From an uncultured Prevotella sp. (GTDB taxonomy: Bacteria; Bacteroidota; Bacteroidia; Bacteroidales; Bacteroidaceae): DNA of 64,000 nucleotides. Both the position numbers and the translations under genes were made by a program. The stretch's first letter is position 1. Each line of letters opens with the position of its first letter. Shown in pieces: positions 23,547 to 32,013 of this stretch. The notes beneath the pieces were generated by a model. That model did not search any database. It was not told where the DNA came from and was given only the letters and a program-made list of their open reading frames with translations. Location: positions 1 through 64,000 of the forward strand of contig CAMJBL010000001.1 in assembly GCA_946403845.1 (NCBI GenBank). Reading direction: 5' to 3'.

Positions 23547-26500
23547 TTATTGACCGAATGAACCGCCTTTAGCATAATAAAGTTGTGCCAGAGCGTCCAA
23601 CTGCTGATCTTTCTCAGCGCCTTTCTTCTCGTCGATGGCGTGTTGCAGGTCTACCAGCTGGTTCATAACGTAGAGCTGGATCTGGCAGTCGCGCTGTGAG
23701 GCGTCGAAGCGATAGCCATCGAGCGAGCAGTACCACATCATGTATTGCTGCGACTTCTTCCAGAGCTGGTCGAGCAGCTGCTGGGCCTTCTGCTTCTGAC
23801 CGGTAAGGTGGTAGGCACGTGCCAGGTCGATGGAGCCGCAGGCATAGTCGTGAGGCACGTTATAGGCAGGCAGCTCCTTCTCGCACTTGTCGAGAACCTT
23901 CTTGGCCTGGTCGGTCTTACCCTCGTTGATGAGGCTGATGGCCAGGGTAGAGAGCAGTCGGCGGTGGGTGTAGCACATGCGGGTAACCGTCTCGTCGAGG
24001 TAGATACCCTCCTGGCTGACATTGCCGTACTTATACTTGTTCATCACGTTATCGTAGATCTTCTCCGTATCGAAGGTAGTGACACCCTCCACGGGAATGA
24101 GGTTGCCGCGGCTGTCGGTATCGTGGGTATGGAACGGCGTGATGCGATTGGCAAGACCTTCCTGGACGAAGTTCTCACCAAGGTTCATGTAGTTCTCCTG
24201 ACCCACGGTGGTGGCCACGTAGATAGGACGCTCCCAGTTGGCGTTGGCAATCAGCTCGAGCATCATCAGGTCACCCTTGTAGAGGGCGCTCTTGCCCTTG
24301 AGTGAGATGACCATCTTGTCAGGGATGGAATCACTGGCCATCATCATGCCACTGCGACGGACCGCCTCCTTGTCGATGGTGACATAGACGGTATCGGTGG
24401 GAATGACATGGAAGTCCTTGATGGTGGTACGTACCCAGTTCTTAAGGATGTTCTTCAGCTCGAAAGGCTCGTCGCCGAACTGCTTCTTAGCCTCTTCGGG
24501 ACTCTCGCGGTAGAGCTCGAGTACCTGTGATTTGAGCGACGGGTCGACCTGCACGTATTCATTGGTGCCGGCGCAGTATTCCAGACGTTTCCAGGTAATC
24601 GGCAGCGACGGGGAGTCGTAGGCAGGACGCACCATCTGGTCGATATACCAGTCGGTCTGCAGGTATGAGAGGTTGCAGACGCGGGCGTCGGTGCGGACTC
24701 CCTCCGTATCCTGATTATACCACAGGGGGAAGGTGTCGTTGTCGCCGTTGGTGAAGATAATGGGATTACCCTTTTCCTGGAGTGTCATGAGGTAGTTCTG
24801 TCCGAAGTCGCGGCAGCAGTAGCGGCCAGAACGGTCGTGATCGTCCCAGGTCTGCGAGGCCATTTGGATAGGAACGGCTAGCCCGACTAGTGAGACTAGT
24901 CCGGCTAGGATAAGGTTTTCTTTCTTGAGTTTGCGCTCGAGCCAGTTGATGATGGCAGCCACGCCCATGCCACACCAGATGGCGAAGGCATAGAAGGAAC
25001 CGGCGTAGGCATAGTCGCGCTCACGGGGTTGCATCGGTGTCTGGTTGAGGTAGAATACAATGGCCAGACCTGTCATGAAGAACAGGAAGAAAACCACCCA
25101 GAACTGGCGGATGCCGATGGGATCATCGACGGTCTTCTCGCCCACCTTACGCTTGCGGGAATACCAGGCCTGCCAGAACATTCCCAACAAACCGAGGATA
25201 AGTGGCAGACAATAGAATACGTTGTGGCCCTTGTTCTCCTTCAACTCATCGGGTAACAGACTCTGGTCGCCTAAGCGGGCATTGTCGATGAAAGGAATAC
25301 CGGTAATCCAGTTGCCGTGTTCCAATTCTCCATTGCCCTGTATGTCATTCTGACGACCGGCGAAGTTCCACATGAAGTAACGCCAGTACATGAAGTTACA
25401 CTGATAGGAAAGGAAGAACCGGATATTCTCGAACTGGCTGGGTACCTTGATCATCATGGGCTCGCCACAACGGTCGTAAGGCACCTCCGTGCCGCTCACA
25501 CCACCCATCCACGACTCGTAGGCACTGGCATGGGCTGCATCGTACATACGTGGGAAGAGCATGTTCTGGGCATATTTGTATTCATCTTTTGTGCGTACCA
25601 CGAAGTAGGAGTCCTTCTCGTCGGCAGAGGCCTTCTCCTTACGCTGGTAGACAGGCTTGCCCTTCGACATGACGGGCTTGCACATGTTTCCTTCTACCTC
25701 GAGGGCTACCTGTGAGGTATAGGCCTGTCCGTAGAACAGCGGACGCTGGCCATATTGCTCGCGGCCCAGGTAGTCGCCCAGCGTGAAGATATCCTCAGGT
25801 GAGTTCTGGTCCATCGGGGGATTGGCTGATGAACGGATGACAATGAGGGCATAGGTGGAATAGCCGATCATGAGCATCAGCATGCAGAGCAGCATGGTGT
25901 TCTTGGCACGGGCTGTGATGAGCGGAAGCTTGTCTTTCGATAACTTCAGCACAAACCAGAGGGCTGCCAATACGATAATACCGATGAAGAAAGCCGACCA
26001 GCCGTAGCCGTAGAAAGGAATACCGAGCATGCCGACGGCAATCAGGAATGCTATGTTCTGTACGGTGACGCTATGCTTCTGGGTCTGTGTCTCATAGACG
26101 GCCCAGATGACGCAGGCCACCAGGAGGATGATATAGATGATCTCACCCGTGTTGAAGGGCATGCCCAACGTGTTGACAAAGAACAGCTCGAACCATCCGC
26201 CCACGGTGATGATGCCGGGCACGACGCCATAGAGCACGGCAGCCAGAATGACGACCGAGATGCCTAAGGCAATGAGCGAACCCTTGAGGTTGGCATCGGG
26301 GAAACGGCGGTAGTAATAGACCAGACCGATGGCGGGCAGACAGAGCAGGTTCAGCAAGTGGACACCGATGGAGAGGCCCGTCATATACATAATAAGGATG
26401 AGCCAACGGTCGCTGTGAGGTTCGTCGGCATGGTCCTCCCATTTCAGGATGAGCCAGAATACCACGGCCGTAAAGGCGGAGGAGTAGGCATAGACCTCAC

Positions 26501-26930
26501 CCTCGACAGCTGAGAACCAGAAAGTATCGCTGAAAGTGTAGATGAGTGCGCCTACGAGTCCGGAAGCCTCGATGGTGATCAACTTAGTCAGCGTGATATC
26601 CTCGAAACGGTCGACGAGGAGCTTTCGTACCAGATGGGTGACGCTCCAAAAGAGGAACAGGATACACGTGGCTGAGAGGAGGGCACTCATGATGTTGACC
26701 ATTTTTGCCACCTGCGTGGGGTCGCTGGTAAACTGCGAGAACAGGTTGGCCGTGAGCATGAAGAACGGTGCCCCGGGCGGGTGTCCGACTTCAAGGCGAT
26801 AGCCAGTAGTGATAAACTCCGGGCAGTCCCAGAATGACGCAGTGGGCTCAATGGTAGAGCAATAGACGAAGGCGGCAATCATAAACGCAAGCCACCCGAG
26901 GACATTGTCCACCAGTCTGAATTGTTTCAT
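23547..26930 (-). CDS. DUF2723 membrane protein, TMEM260-like (predicted O-glycosyltransferase)
   Basis: The 1127-residue protein begins with the DUF2723 signature (LGWLAFMIAAFVYCSTIEPT, SFWDCPEF, GHPPGAPFF). About a dozen membrane helices reach to residue 700, and a large C-terminal domain with a TPR-like segment follows (about residues 1010-1070). DUF2723 is homologous to the human O-mannosyltransferase TMEM260, so a role in periplasmic protein O-glycosylation is likely but not shown. A CTAGTC repeat encodes LAGLVSLVGLA inside one membrane helix (about residue 677). The promoter is part of a 60-bp module repeated at 57297-57356. A deacetylase gene follows after 6 bases. Confidence 0.87.
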   Translation of the reverse strand: MKQFRLVDNVLGWLAFMIAAFVYCSTIEPTASFWDCPEFITTGYRLEVGHPPGAPFFMLTANLFSQFTSDPTQVAKMVNIMSALLSATCILFLFWSVTHLVRKLLVDRFEDITLTKLITIEASGLVGALIYTFSDTFWFSAVEGEVYAYSSAFTAVVFWLILKWEDHADEPHSDRWLILIMYMTGLSIGVHLLNLLCLPAIGLVYYYRRFPDANLKGSLIALGISVVILAAVLYGVVPGIITVGGWFELFFVNTLGMPFNTGEIIYIILLVACVIWAVYETQTQKHSVTVQNIAFLIAVGMLGIPFYGYGWSAFFIGIIVLAALWFVLKLSKDKLPLITARAKNTMLLCMLMLMIGYSTYALIVIRSSANPPMDQNSPEDIFTLGDYLGREQYGQRPLFYGQAYTSQVALEVEGNMCKPVMSKGKPVYQRKEKASADEKDSYFVVRTKDEYKYAQNMLFPRMYDAAHASAYESWMGGVSGTEVPYDRCGEPMMIKVPSQFENIRFFLSYQCNFMYWRYFMWNFAGRQNDIQGNGELEHGNWITGIPFIDNARLGDQSLLPDELKENKGHNVFYCLPLILGLLGMFWQAWYSRKRKVGEKTVDDPIGIRQFWVVFFLFFMTGLAIVFYLNQTPMQPRERDYAYAGSFYAFAIWCGMGVAAIINWLERKLKKENLILAGLVSLVGLAVPIQMASQTWDDHDRSGRYCCRDFGQNYLMTLQEKGNPIIFTNGDNDTFPLWYNQDTEGVRTDARVCNLSYLQTDWYIDQMVRPAYDSPSLPITWKRLEYCAGTNEYVQVDPSLKSQVLELYRESPEEAKKQFGDEPFELKNILKNWVRTTIKDFHVIPTDTVYVTIDKEAVRRSGMMMASDSIPDKMVISLKGKSALYKGDLMMLELIANANWERPIYVATTVGQENYMNLGENFVQEGLANRITPFHTHDTDSRGNLIPVEGVTTFDTEKIYDNVMNKYKYGNVSQEGIYLDETVTRMCYTHRRLLSTLAISLINEGKTDQAKKVLDKCEKELPAYNVPHDYACGSIDLARAYHLTGQKQKAQQLLDQLWKKSQQYMMWYCSLDGYRFDASQRDCQIQLYVMNQLVDLQHAIDEKKGAEKDQQLDALAQLYYAKGGSFGQ
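24876..24909. repeat. gactagt repeat inside the DUF2723 gene
   Basis: Units ggctagcc, gactagt, gagactagt and ccggctagg. The coding strand gives L-A-G-L-V-S-L-V-G-L-A within a membrane helix. It is related to the repeat at 31952-31994. Confidence 0.85.
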
Positions 26931-26971
26931 CTAAAAAATATATTTTTTAACGTTAAAAATCTGATTTGGAT

Positions 26972-27031
26972 GCAAAGGTACTAAAAAGAAGTGAAAAGTG
27001 AAAAGTGAAAAGTGAAGAATTTGCTGCCGCT
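26972..27031 (-). promoter_or_regulatory. 60-bp promoter module (copy A) of the DUF2723 gene
   Basis: On the minus strand the module runs AGCGGCAGCAA, then four TTCAC-ending units of a 7-base repeat (ttttcac), then a T-tract and GTACCTTTGC. The -7 element is TACCTTTG (26973-26980), and the heptamers occupy the place of the -33 element. It aligns without gaps to 57297-57356, with 7 mismatches in 60 bases. Confidence 0.78.
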
Positions 27032-27046
27032 CTACATAAATTAACG

Positions 27047-27499
27047 TTACATGAATAATCCGGCACCATAGATTAAGATAATGTAACGAAATATCTTTCC
27101 CAAAGTGATGGCGATGAAAGTGATGATGATGTTGGAGCGCATCAGACCTAAGGCAATGGTGATGGCACTGCCCAATACCGGCAGAAAGGCGAAGAATCCC
27201 ATCCAGGCACCCCGCCCCGCCATGAAGCGGTGGGCCTTGTCGAGGTCTTCTTTCTTGACGTGGAGGTATTTTTCAATCCACTCCATCTTACCCAATCGTC
27301 CAACGCAGTAGTTGAGTACGCTGCCCAGCACATTGCCCGCCGTGCCGTAGATCATCAGAACCCACGGGTCGAGACCGGTTGCCATCAGACCGATAATGAC
27401 CGCTTCGCTGGAGAACGGGAAGAAACTGCCGGCCAGAAAAGCCGCCAGAAACATGCCCCAATAGCCGTATTGGGTTAGAAAATGAATGATGAAGTCCAT
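27047..27499 (-). CDS. YqaA/DedA-like SNARE-associated (VTT) membrane protein
   Basis: The 150-residue protein has four to five membrane helices and the VTT-domain words FPFSSEAVIIGLM, GNVLGSVLNYCVG and FLPVLGSAITIALGLMR. The DedA/YqaA group is linked to membrane lipid recycling and membrane potential; the exact substrate of this branch is unknown. It overlaps the upstream membrane protein gene by 25 bases. Confidence 0.87.
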   Translation of the reverse strand: MDFIIHFLTQYGYWGMFLAAFLAGSFFPFSSEAVIIGLMATGLDPWVLMIYGTAGNVLGSVLNYCVGRLGKMEWIEKYLHVKKEDLDKAHRFMAGRGAWMGFFAFLPVLGSAITIALGLMRSNIIITFIAITLGKIFRYIILIYGAGLFM

Positions 27500-28419
27500 A
27501 GGTTGAAGCCTGTCAGCAACAGGGCTGCCGTCAGAATGAGATAAAAGGCGATGTTGGTGACCTTGGTATGGGTCAGTGCGATGAAATGACCGATCAGGGG
27601 ACTCGTCAGGATGATGGCCGGACGGAACAACAGGTCGTAGTGCTGCGGGAAAAGGGGCAGGAGTACCAGTACCACAATGTTGAAGAACATGATGCTATAA
27701 TAGAGCTGTCGCGTACGGATCTTGTCATTGTAGCTCGTCCTCAGGAAATGGATGATACCGGTGATGGTGAGGACGACCAGAAAGGCATAGGTGAGATAGT
27801 GGGAGAGGGGGATGCTCCCGTAAGCGGAGAAGAATGTGATTTCTGTGAGCGGCCGGAAATGATTGATAAACGACGTGAAGTCGCCCTTGTAAAGGATAAT
27901 CACTGCCGTAATCCCGATCCAATAGGGTGTGAGCAAACCTAATAGCGAGGCGAGGAAGGTGCGCAGACTGAAGCTACTCACGAAAATCATCAGGATCCAG
28001 TAGATGGGGATAAATACAAACAGATGAACCTTTGCCAGACTGGCCAGTCCGAGAATCAGGAACGTGTAATAAATCCAACCTGTGGCTTCGCGATTCTGAT
28101 AAGTGACAAAGAGTGTCAACAGACTTCCTATGAACCCCAAGGTGACGATGCCTCCCTCCAAGGAAGGGAAGAGAAAGCAGGCCACACAGGAGAGGATGAT
28201 AAATGCCGACGTGATGGCCCGGCTATAAACGCGGATGAGGGCGTTGAAATTGTTGAGCAGGATCATCAGGTAGGTGGACAGGACGAAACATGCCAACTGG
28301 ATCCACCACTGATGTTGAATCGTGCCGATGATGAGACAGATGCCCAGACCATAGAGGATCGTCACCGGTAAGGTGAGACGACTCCCCGCCACTATCTTCT
28401 GTAACTGACTACCTTTCAA
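27475..28419 (-). CDS. Multi-pass membrane protein of unknown function
   Basis: The 314-residue protein is almost entirely hydrophobic, with about nine to ten membrane helices (e.g. FIILSCVACFLFP, IYYTFLILGLASL, FVFIPIYWILMIFVSSF). It resembles the uncharacterised Bacteroidota membrane family often annotated DUF6427, an assignment I make with low certainty. It starts 9 bases after purD and overlaps yqaA, so it belongs to the purD operon. Confidence 0.75.
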   Translation of the reverse strand: MKGSQLQKIVAGSRLTLPVTILYGLGICLIIGTIQHQWWIQLACFVLSTYLMILLNNFNALIRVYSRAITSAFIILSCVACFLFPSLEGGIVTLGFIGSLLTLFVTYQNREATGWIYYTFLILGLASLAKVHLFVFIPIYWILMIFVSSFSLRTFLASLLGLLTPYWIGITAVIILYKGDFTSFINHFRPLTEITFFSAYGSIPLSHYLTYAFLVVLTITGIIHFLRTSYNDKIRTRQLYYSIMFFNIVVLVLLPLFPQHYDLLFRPAIILTSPLIGHFIALTHTKVTNIAFYLILTAALLLTGFNLWTSSFIF

Positions 28420-28428
28420 TGCCGTGAT

Positions 28429-29736
28429 TTATAAGTCTGCTCCGATGTCGCGACGGAAATATTTATCGGTGAACTCAATCTTCTGCGCCTCCTCGAAGGA
28501 TTTCTGCAGGGCTTCAGCCTTGTCCTTGCCATAGCTGCTGACGGCGATGACACGACCACCGGCAGTCACCACCTCACCGTCTTTTAGGGCCGTACCGCTA
28601 TGGAAGACAATAGTTTCAGAGGTGAGAGGTGAGAGGTGAGAGGTGAGAGGAATGCCCGAAATCGGATAGCCCTTCTTGTAGGTCTGGGGATAGCCGCCGC
28701 TAACGAGCATTACACAAACCGCGGCGCGAGGATCAAACTCGATGTTACGCTGGTCGAGATTGCCTTTGGCGACACCCTCAAAGAGGTCGACGATATCGCT
28801 CTTCAAACGGAGCATGACACTTTCTGTCTCCGGGTCACCCATGCGACAGTTGTATTCGATGACGTATGGCTCAGGTTCGCCAGTTGGGGTGTTGGTGCGG
28901 TTGATGAGTCCGAAGAAGATGAAGCCTTTGTAGTCAATGCCATCGGCTGCGAGTCCCTCTACAGTAGGACGGATGATGCGGTCTTCAACCTTCTGCATCC
29001 ATTCTTTTGTGGCAAAGGGAACTGGGGTGACAGAACCCATACCACCGGTGTTCAGGCCTGTATCGTGTTCACCGATGCGTTTGTAGTCCTTGGCCTCAGG
29101 TAGGATCTTATAGTGCTGACCATCTGTCAGGACAAACACGCTGCACTCGATACCGCTCATGAATTCCTCGATGACCACCCGTGAAGAGGCATTGCCGAAC
29201 ATGCCGCCCAACATCTCTTTCAGTTCCTTCTTGGCCTCCTCGAGCGTGGGAAGAATCAATACACCCTTACCGGCACAAAGACCATCGGCCTTCAGTACAT
29301 AGGGTGCTTCGAGGGTTTCAAGGAATTTCAGACCCTCTTCCAAATGCTCGCCATCGAAGGTCTGATAGCGGGCCGTGGGAATATTGTGGCGCTGCATAAA
29401 GGCTTTGGCGAAGTCTTTCGAACCTTCGAGCACAGCTCCGGCCTTGGATGGACCAATCACGGGGATGTCCTTTGTGCGGGCATCCTGCTTGAGGTTGTCG
29501 TAAATACCCTTTACCAGGGGATCCTCAGGACCTACCACCACCATGTTGATGGCTTTCTCCACGCAGAAGGCCTTGATGGCTTCGAAATCATCGGCCTTCA
29601 TATTGACATTCTCGCCACAGTTGCTGGTACCCGCATTGCCAGGGGCAATGTATAGTTTCTCACATTTGCTGCTCTGAGCAATTTTCCATGCGAGGGCGTG
29701 CTCACGGCCACCGCTGCCTAACAATAATATTTTCAT
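28429..29736 (-). CDS. purD: Phosphoribosylamine-glycine ligase PurD
   Basis: The 435-residue protein starts with [19 protein letters not shown], the PurD N-domain, and has the ATP-grasp core ([34 protein letters not shown]). It makes glycinamide ribonucleotide, the second step of purine synthesis. A CTCACCT repeat encodes [15 protein letters not shown], replacing a short loop between YPISG and VFHSGTAL. A heptamer repeat fills the gap to the upstream peptidase gene and ends 1 base before the ATG. Confidence 0.95.
   Translation of the reverse strand: MKILLLGSGGREHALAWKIAQSSKCEKLYIAPGNAGTSNCGENVNMKADDFEAIKAFCVEKAINMVVVGPEDPLVKGIYDNLKQDARTKDIPVIGPSKAGAVLEGSKDFAKAFMQRHNIPTARYQTFDGEHLEEGLKFLETLEAPYVLKADGLCAGKGVLILPTLEEAKKELKEMLGGMFGNASSRVVIEEFMSGIECSVFVLTDGQHYKILPEAKDYKRIGEHDTGLNTGGMGSVTPVPFATKEWMQKVEDRIIRPTVEGLAADGIDYKGFIFFGLINRTNTPTGEPEPYVIEYNCRMGDPETESVMLRLKSDIVDLFEGVAKGNLDQRNIEFDPRAAVCVMLVSGGYPQTYKKGYPISGIPLTSHLSPLTSETIVFHSGTALKDGEVVTAGGRVIAVSSYGKDKAEALQKSFEEAQKIEFTDKYFRRDIGADL
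28619..28650. repeat. CTCACCT heptamer repeat inside purD
   Basis: Four plus-strand units of ggtgaga plus gg; the coding strand reads cctctcacctctcacc. In frame, they encode [11 protein letters not shown]. Confidence 0.93.
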
Positions 29737-29737
29737 A

Positions 29738-29768
29738 TTTGAACTTTGAGCTTTGAACTTTAAACTTT
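29738..29768. repeat. AAAGTTC/AAAGCTC heptamers before purD
   Basis: Plus-strand units tttgaac, tttgagc, tttgaac, tttaaac. Read on the gene strand they match the arrays at 16341 and 18174 and end 1 base before the purD ATG. Confidence 0.92.
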
Positions 29769-29772
29769 ATGA

Positions 29773-32013
29773 TTACTTGAGGAAGTCTTCGAAATATTGC
29801 GTGATGCGTTCGTGGAGATGCACGGAGGCGTGGCCACGCATGTTATGTTCCTCACCTGGGTAGGCGAAGAAGTCGGGCTGGGTGCCCGCCTTGATACACG
29901 CATCAAGGAAAGAGAGACAGTGCTGTGGCACCACGGTATTGTCGTTGTAGCCCGTGATGATCTGCAGTTTGCCCTTCAGGTTACCGGCCTTGCTGATGAG
30001 ACTGCTCTTGGCATAGCCCTCGGGATTGTCCTGCGGTGTGCCCATATAGCGTTCGCCATACATCACCTCGTACCATTTCCAGTCGATGACAGGACCTCCG
30101 GCCACACCAACTTTGAATACGTCGGGATAGTTGGTCATCAGCGAGATGGTCATGAAGCCTCCAAAGCTCCAGCCGTGAATACCCAGACGGTTCATGTCGA
30201 CATAGGGCAGGGTGCGGAGATAGTCTACACCTTTCATCTGATCCTGCATCTCGATCTGGCCCAACTGGTGGAAGGTGGCCTGTTCAAAGTCACGTCCACG
30301 ATATTGGCTGCCACGGTTGTCGAGGATGAAGACGATATAGCCTTTCTGAGCCATGTAAGTCTCCCAGGTGCGGGAAGCCCAGTGCCAGGATGCCTGTACG
30401 TTATTAGCATGAGGACCACCATAGACATAGACCACTGTGGGGTATTTCTTCTCGGGGTTGAAGTCTGCGGGCTTTACCATCCTATAATAAAGGTCAGTAA
30501 CGCCATCAGCAGACTTGATGCTGCCACACTCAAAGATGGGCTGCTGGTAGTCCTGCCAGGGATCTTCAGCCTCTAAAAGGTTGGTATGCCGTGGTGTTTT
30601 TTTGGTGATATCCACCACGTCGATGACACGTGGCCTTGTTGGGGTAGAAAAACGGTCGATAAGGAAATTTCCAGAGGGAGATAATGTTGCAGAATGAACG
30701 CCGTCGGTGGTTTCTAACTGCCTGATCTTACTTGTCATATCAACACTATAGAGCCGATGATGAAGGGGATGCTCTTTGTTGGCCTTGAAAATGATGGATT
30801 TCTGTTTCTTGTTGAAGCCGAGAACTTCCATCACGCCCCATTCGCCTTTCGTAATTTGTTTCAGTTCTTTGCCGTTGATGTCGAAAAGATAGAGGTGGTT
30901 ATAGCCATCCTTCTGACTCTGCATGATGAACTTTGTATCATCCCAGGGCAAGAACTGAATCGGATGCAGGGGCTCTACGTATTTGTCACTGGTCTCACGA
31001 TAGAGCTCAGTGATGCGCTCACCCGTTGTGGCATCATAGCTCACCAGGCGACAGTCGTTTTGCTTGCGGTTTAGCTCAAACATATAGATAGTCTTGCTGT
31101 CGGGACTCCATGCGATGTTGGTAAAGTAACATACAGAATCGGTTGGTGAATCTGATTTCAGTGGGAAATAAACTGGTGCAAGGGCATTTCCCCCTTTGAT
31201 GATATTGGGCGTGTTGAGGTAAACAGTTTCTTTTGTGTTTATATTATAGACACCAACAGTAACAGTATGCGTAGTTCCGCCTGCCATGGGGTATTTGTCG
31301 GGCTCGTAGGTGGCGCTGCGGGGGAAAATGTCTACCTGAGGATAGTCAGTCACCATACTTTGGTCCATGCGGTAGAACGCCAAACGCTGACCGTCAGGAC
31401 TCCAGAAGGTGCCTTTCTCAATGCCGAACTCGTTGCGGTGGACACTTTGTCCATAGACAATCTCACGGGAACCGTCCGTTGACAGTTGGTTCTTATGACC
31501 CTCTCCATCGACCACAAAGAGCTGATGGTTGTCTACATAGGCGGTTGCTTTAGAAACCGCATTCCAGTCGTTAGCCGTCTGTCCTGCGATGCTGTCCTGC
31601 CAGACAACTTTCTTCTCCTTGAAATCCACGAGGATGACCGCCTTGCGGTTGCCTACCAAAACGAGAGGCTTGTCAGGGTAGGGGAACGTGGCATTCATGA
31701 GATGACGCACGTATTTGACATCATCGCTCTCAGCCCATTTATTAATATCGTCGAGGGTGAAGAGCTTGGCTTTTTGCCCCGTCTTCACGTCGATGGTATA
31801 ACAATCTTCGACATCTGTCTGGATCAGTTGGTCGCCCCACCATGTCAGCCACATGTTCTTGGGCTGCATGTTACCGTAGTTTGTCCCACCGAAATTCAGG
31901 TCTTCGAGGGTAAATAGTTTATTTTGAGCAGTCATGGGCATGGTAAGGGTTGCTAGAATGACTAGTTGGACTAGTTGGACTAGATGGACTAGTCGTTGAT
32001 TATTCTTCTTCAT
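29773..32013 (-). CDS. S9 family dipeptidyl peptidase IV-like protease
   Basis: The 746-residue exported protein has an N-terminal DPP-IV beta-propeller (about residues 100-470) and a C-terminal alpha/beta hydrolase. The catalytic Ser616 lies in GWSFGGFM, Asp in GYNDNTVV and His in EEHNMRGH. It should cleave dipeptides from peptide N-termini in the periplasm or at the surface. The signal peptide is odd: its hydrophobic core LVHLVQLVQLVILATL is encoded by a 9-base ctagtccaa repeat. The start at 32013 lies 14 bases inside the end of the upstream methyltransferase gene; a longer frame to 32226 is rejected as overlap. PurD follows after a heptamer array. Confidence 0.92.
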   Translation of the reverse strand: MKKNNQRLVHLVQLVQLVILATLTMPMTAQNKLFTLEDLNFGGTNYGNMQPKNMWLTWWGDQLIQTDVEDCYTIDVKTGQKAKLFTLDDINKWAESDDVKYVRHLMNATFPYPDKPLVLVGNRKAVILVDFKEKKVVWQDSIAGQTANDWNAVSKATAYVDNHQLFVVDGEGHKNQLSTDGSREIVYGQSVHRNEFGIEKGTFWSPDGQRLAFYRMDQSMVTDYPQVDIFPRSATYEPDKYPMAGGTTHTVTVGVYNINTKETVYLNTPNIIKGGNALAPVYFPLKSDSPTDSVCYFTNIAWSPDSKTIYMFELNRKQNDCRLVSYDATTGERITELYRETSDKYVEPLHPIQFLPWDDTKFIMQSQKDGYNHLYLFDINGKELKQITKGEWGVMEVLGFNKKQKSIIFKANKEHPLHHRLYSVDMTSKIRQLETTDGVHSATLSPSGNFLIDRFSTPTRPRVIDVVDITKKTPRHTNLLEAEDPWQDYQQPIFECGSIKSADGVTDLYYRMVKPADFNPEKKYPTVVYVYGGPHANNVQASWHWASRTWETYMAQKGYIVFILDNRGSQYRGRDFEQATFHQLGQIEMQDQMKGVDYLRTLPYVDMNRLGIHGWSFGGFMTISLMTNYPDVFKVGVAGGPVIDWKWYEVMYGERYMGTPQDNPEGYAKSSLISKAGNLKGKLQIITGYNDNTVVPQHCLSFLDACIKAGTQPDFFAYPGEEHNMRGHASVHLHERITQYFEDFLK
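31952..31994. repeat. ctagtccaa repeat encoding a signal-peptide core
   Basis: Plus-strand units gactagttg (9 bases, about four copies with variants). The coding strand gives L-V-H-L-V-Q-L-V-Q-L-V-I-L-A, the h-region of the S9 peptidase signal peptide. Confidence 0.92.

Noticed and set aside
26972..27031. The repeated 60-bp module considered as an insertion sequence end or MITE
   Set aside because: No transposase, clear terminal inverted repeats or target duplications are visible. It is better described as a repeated promoter module, though a mobile origin is not excluded.
10478..28650. Short repeats considered as CRISPR arrays
   Set aside because: Units are 7-11 bases in direct tandem with no spacers, lie inside genes, and no cas genes are present.
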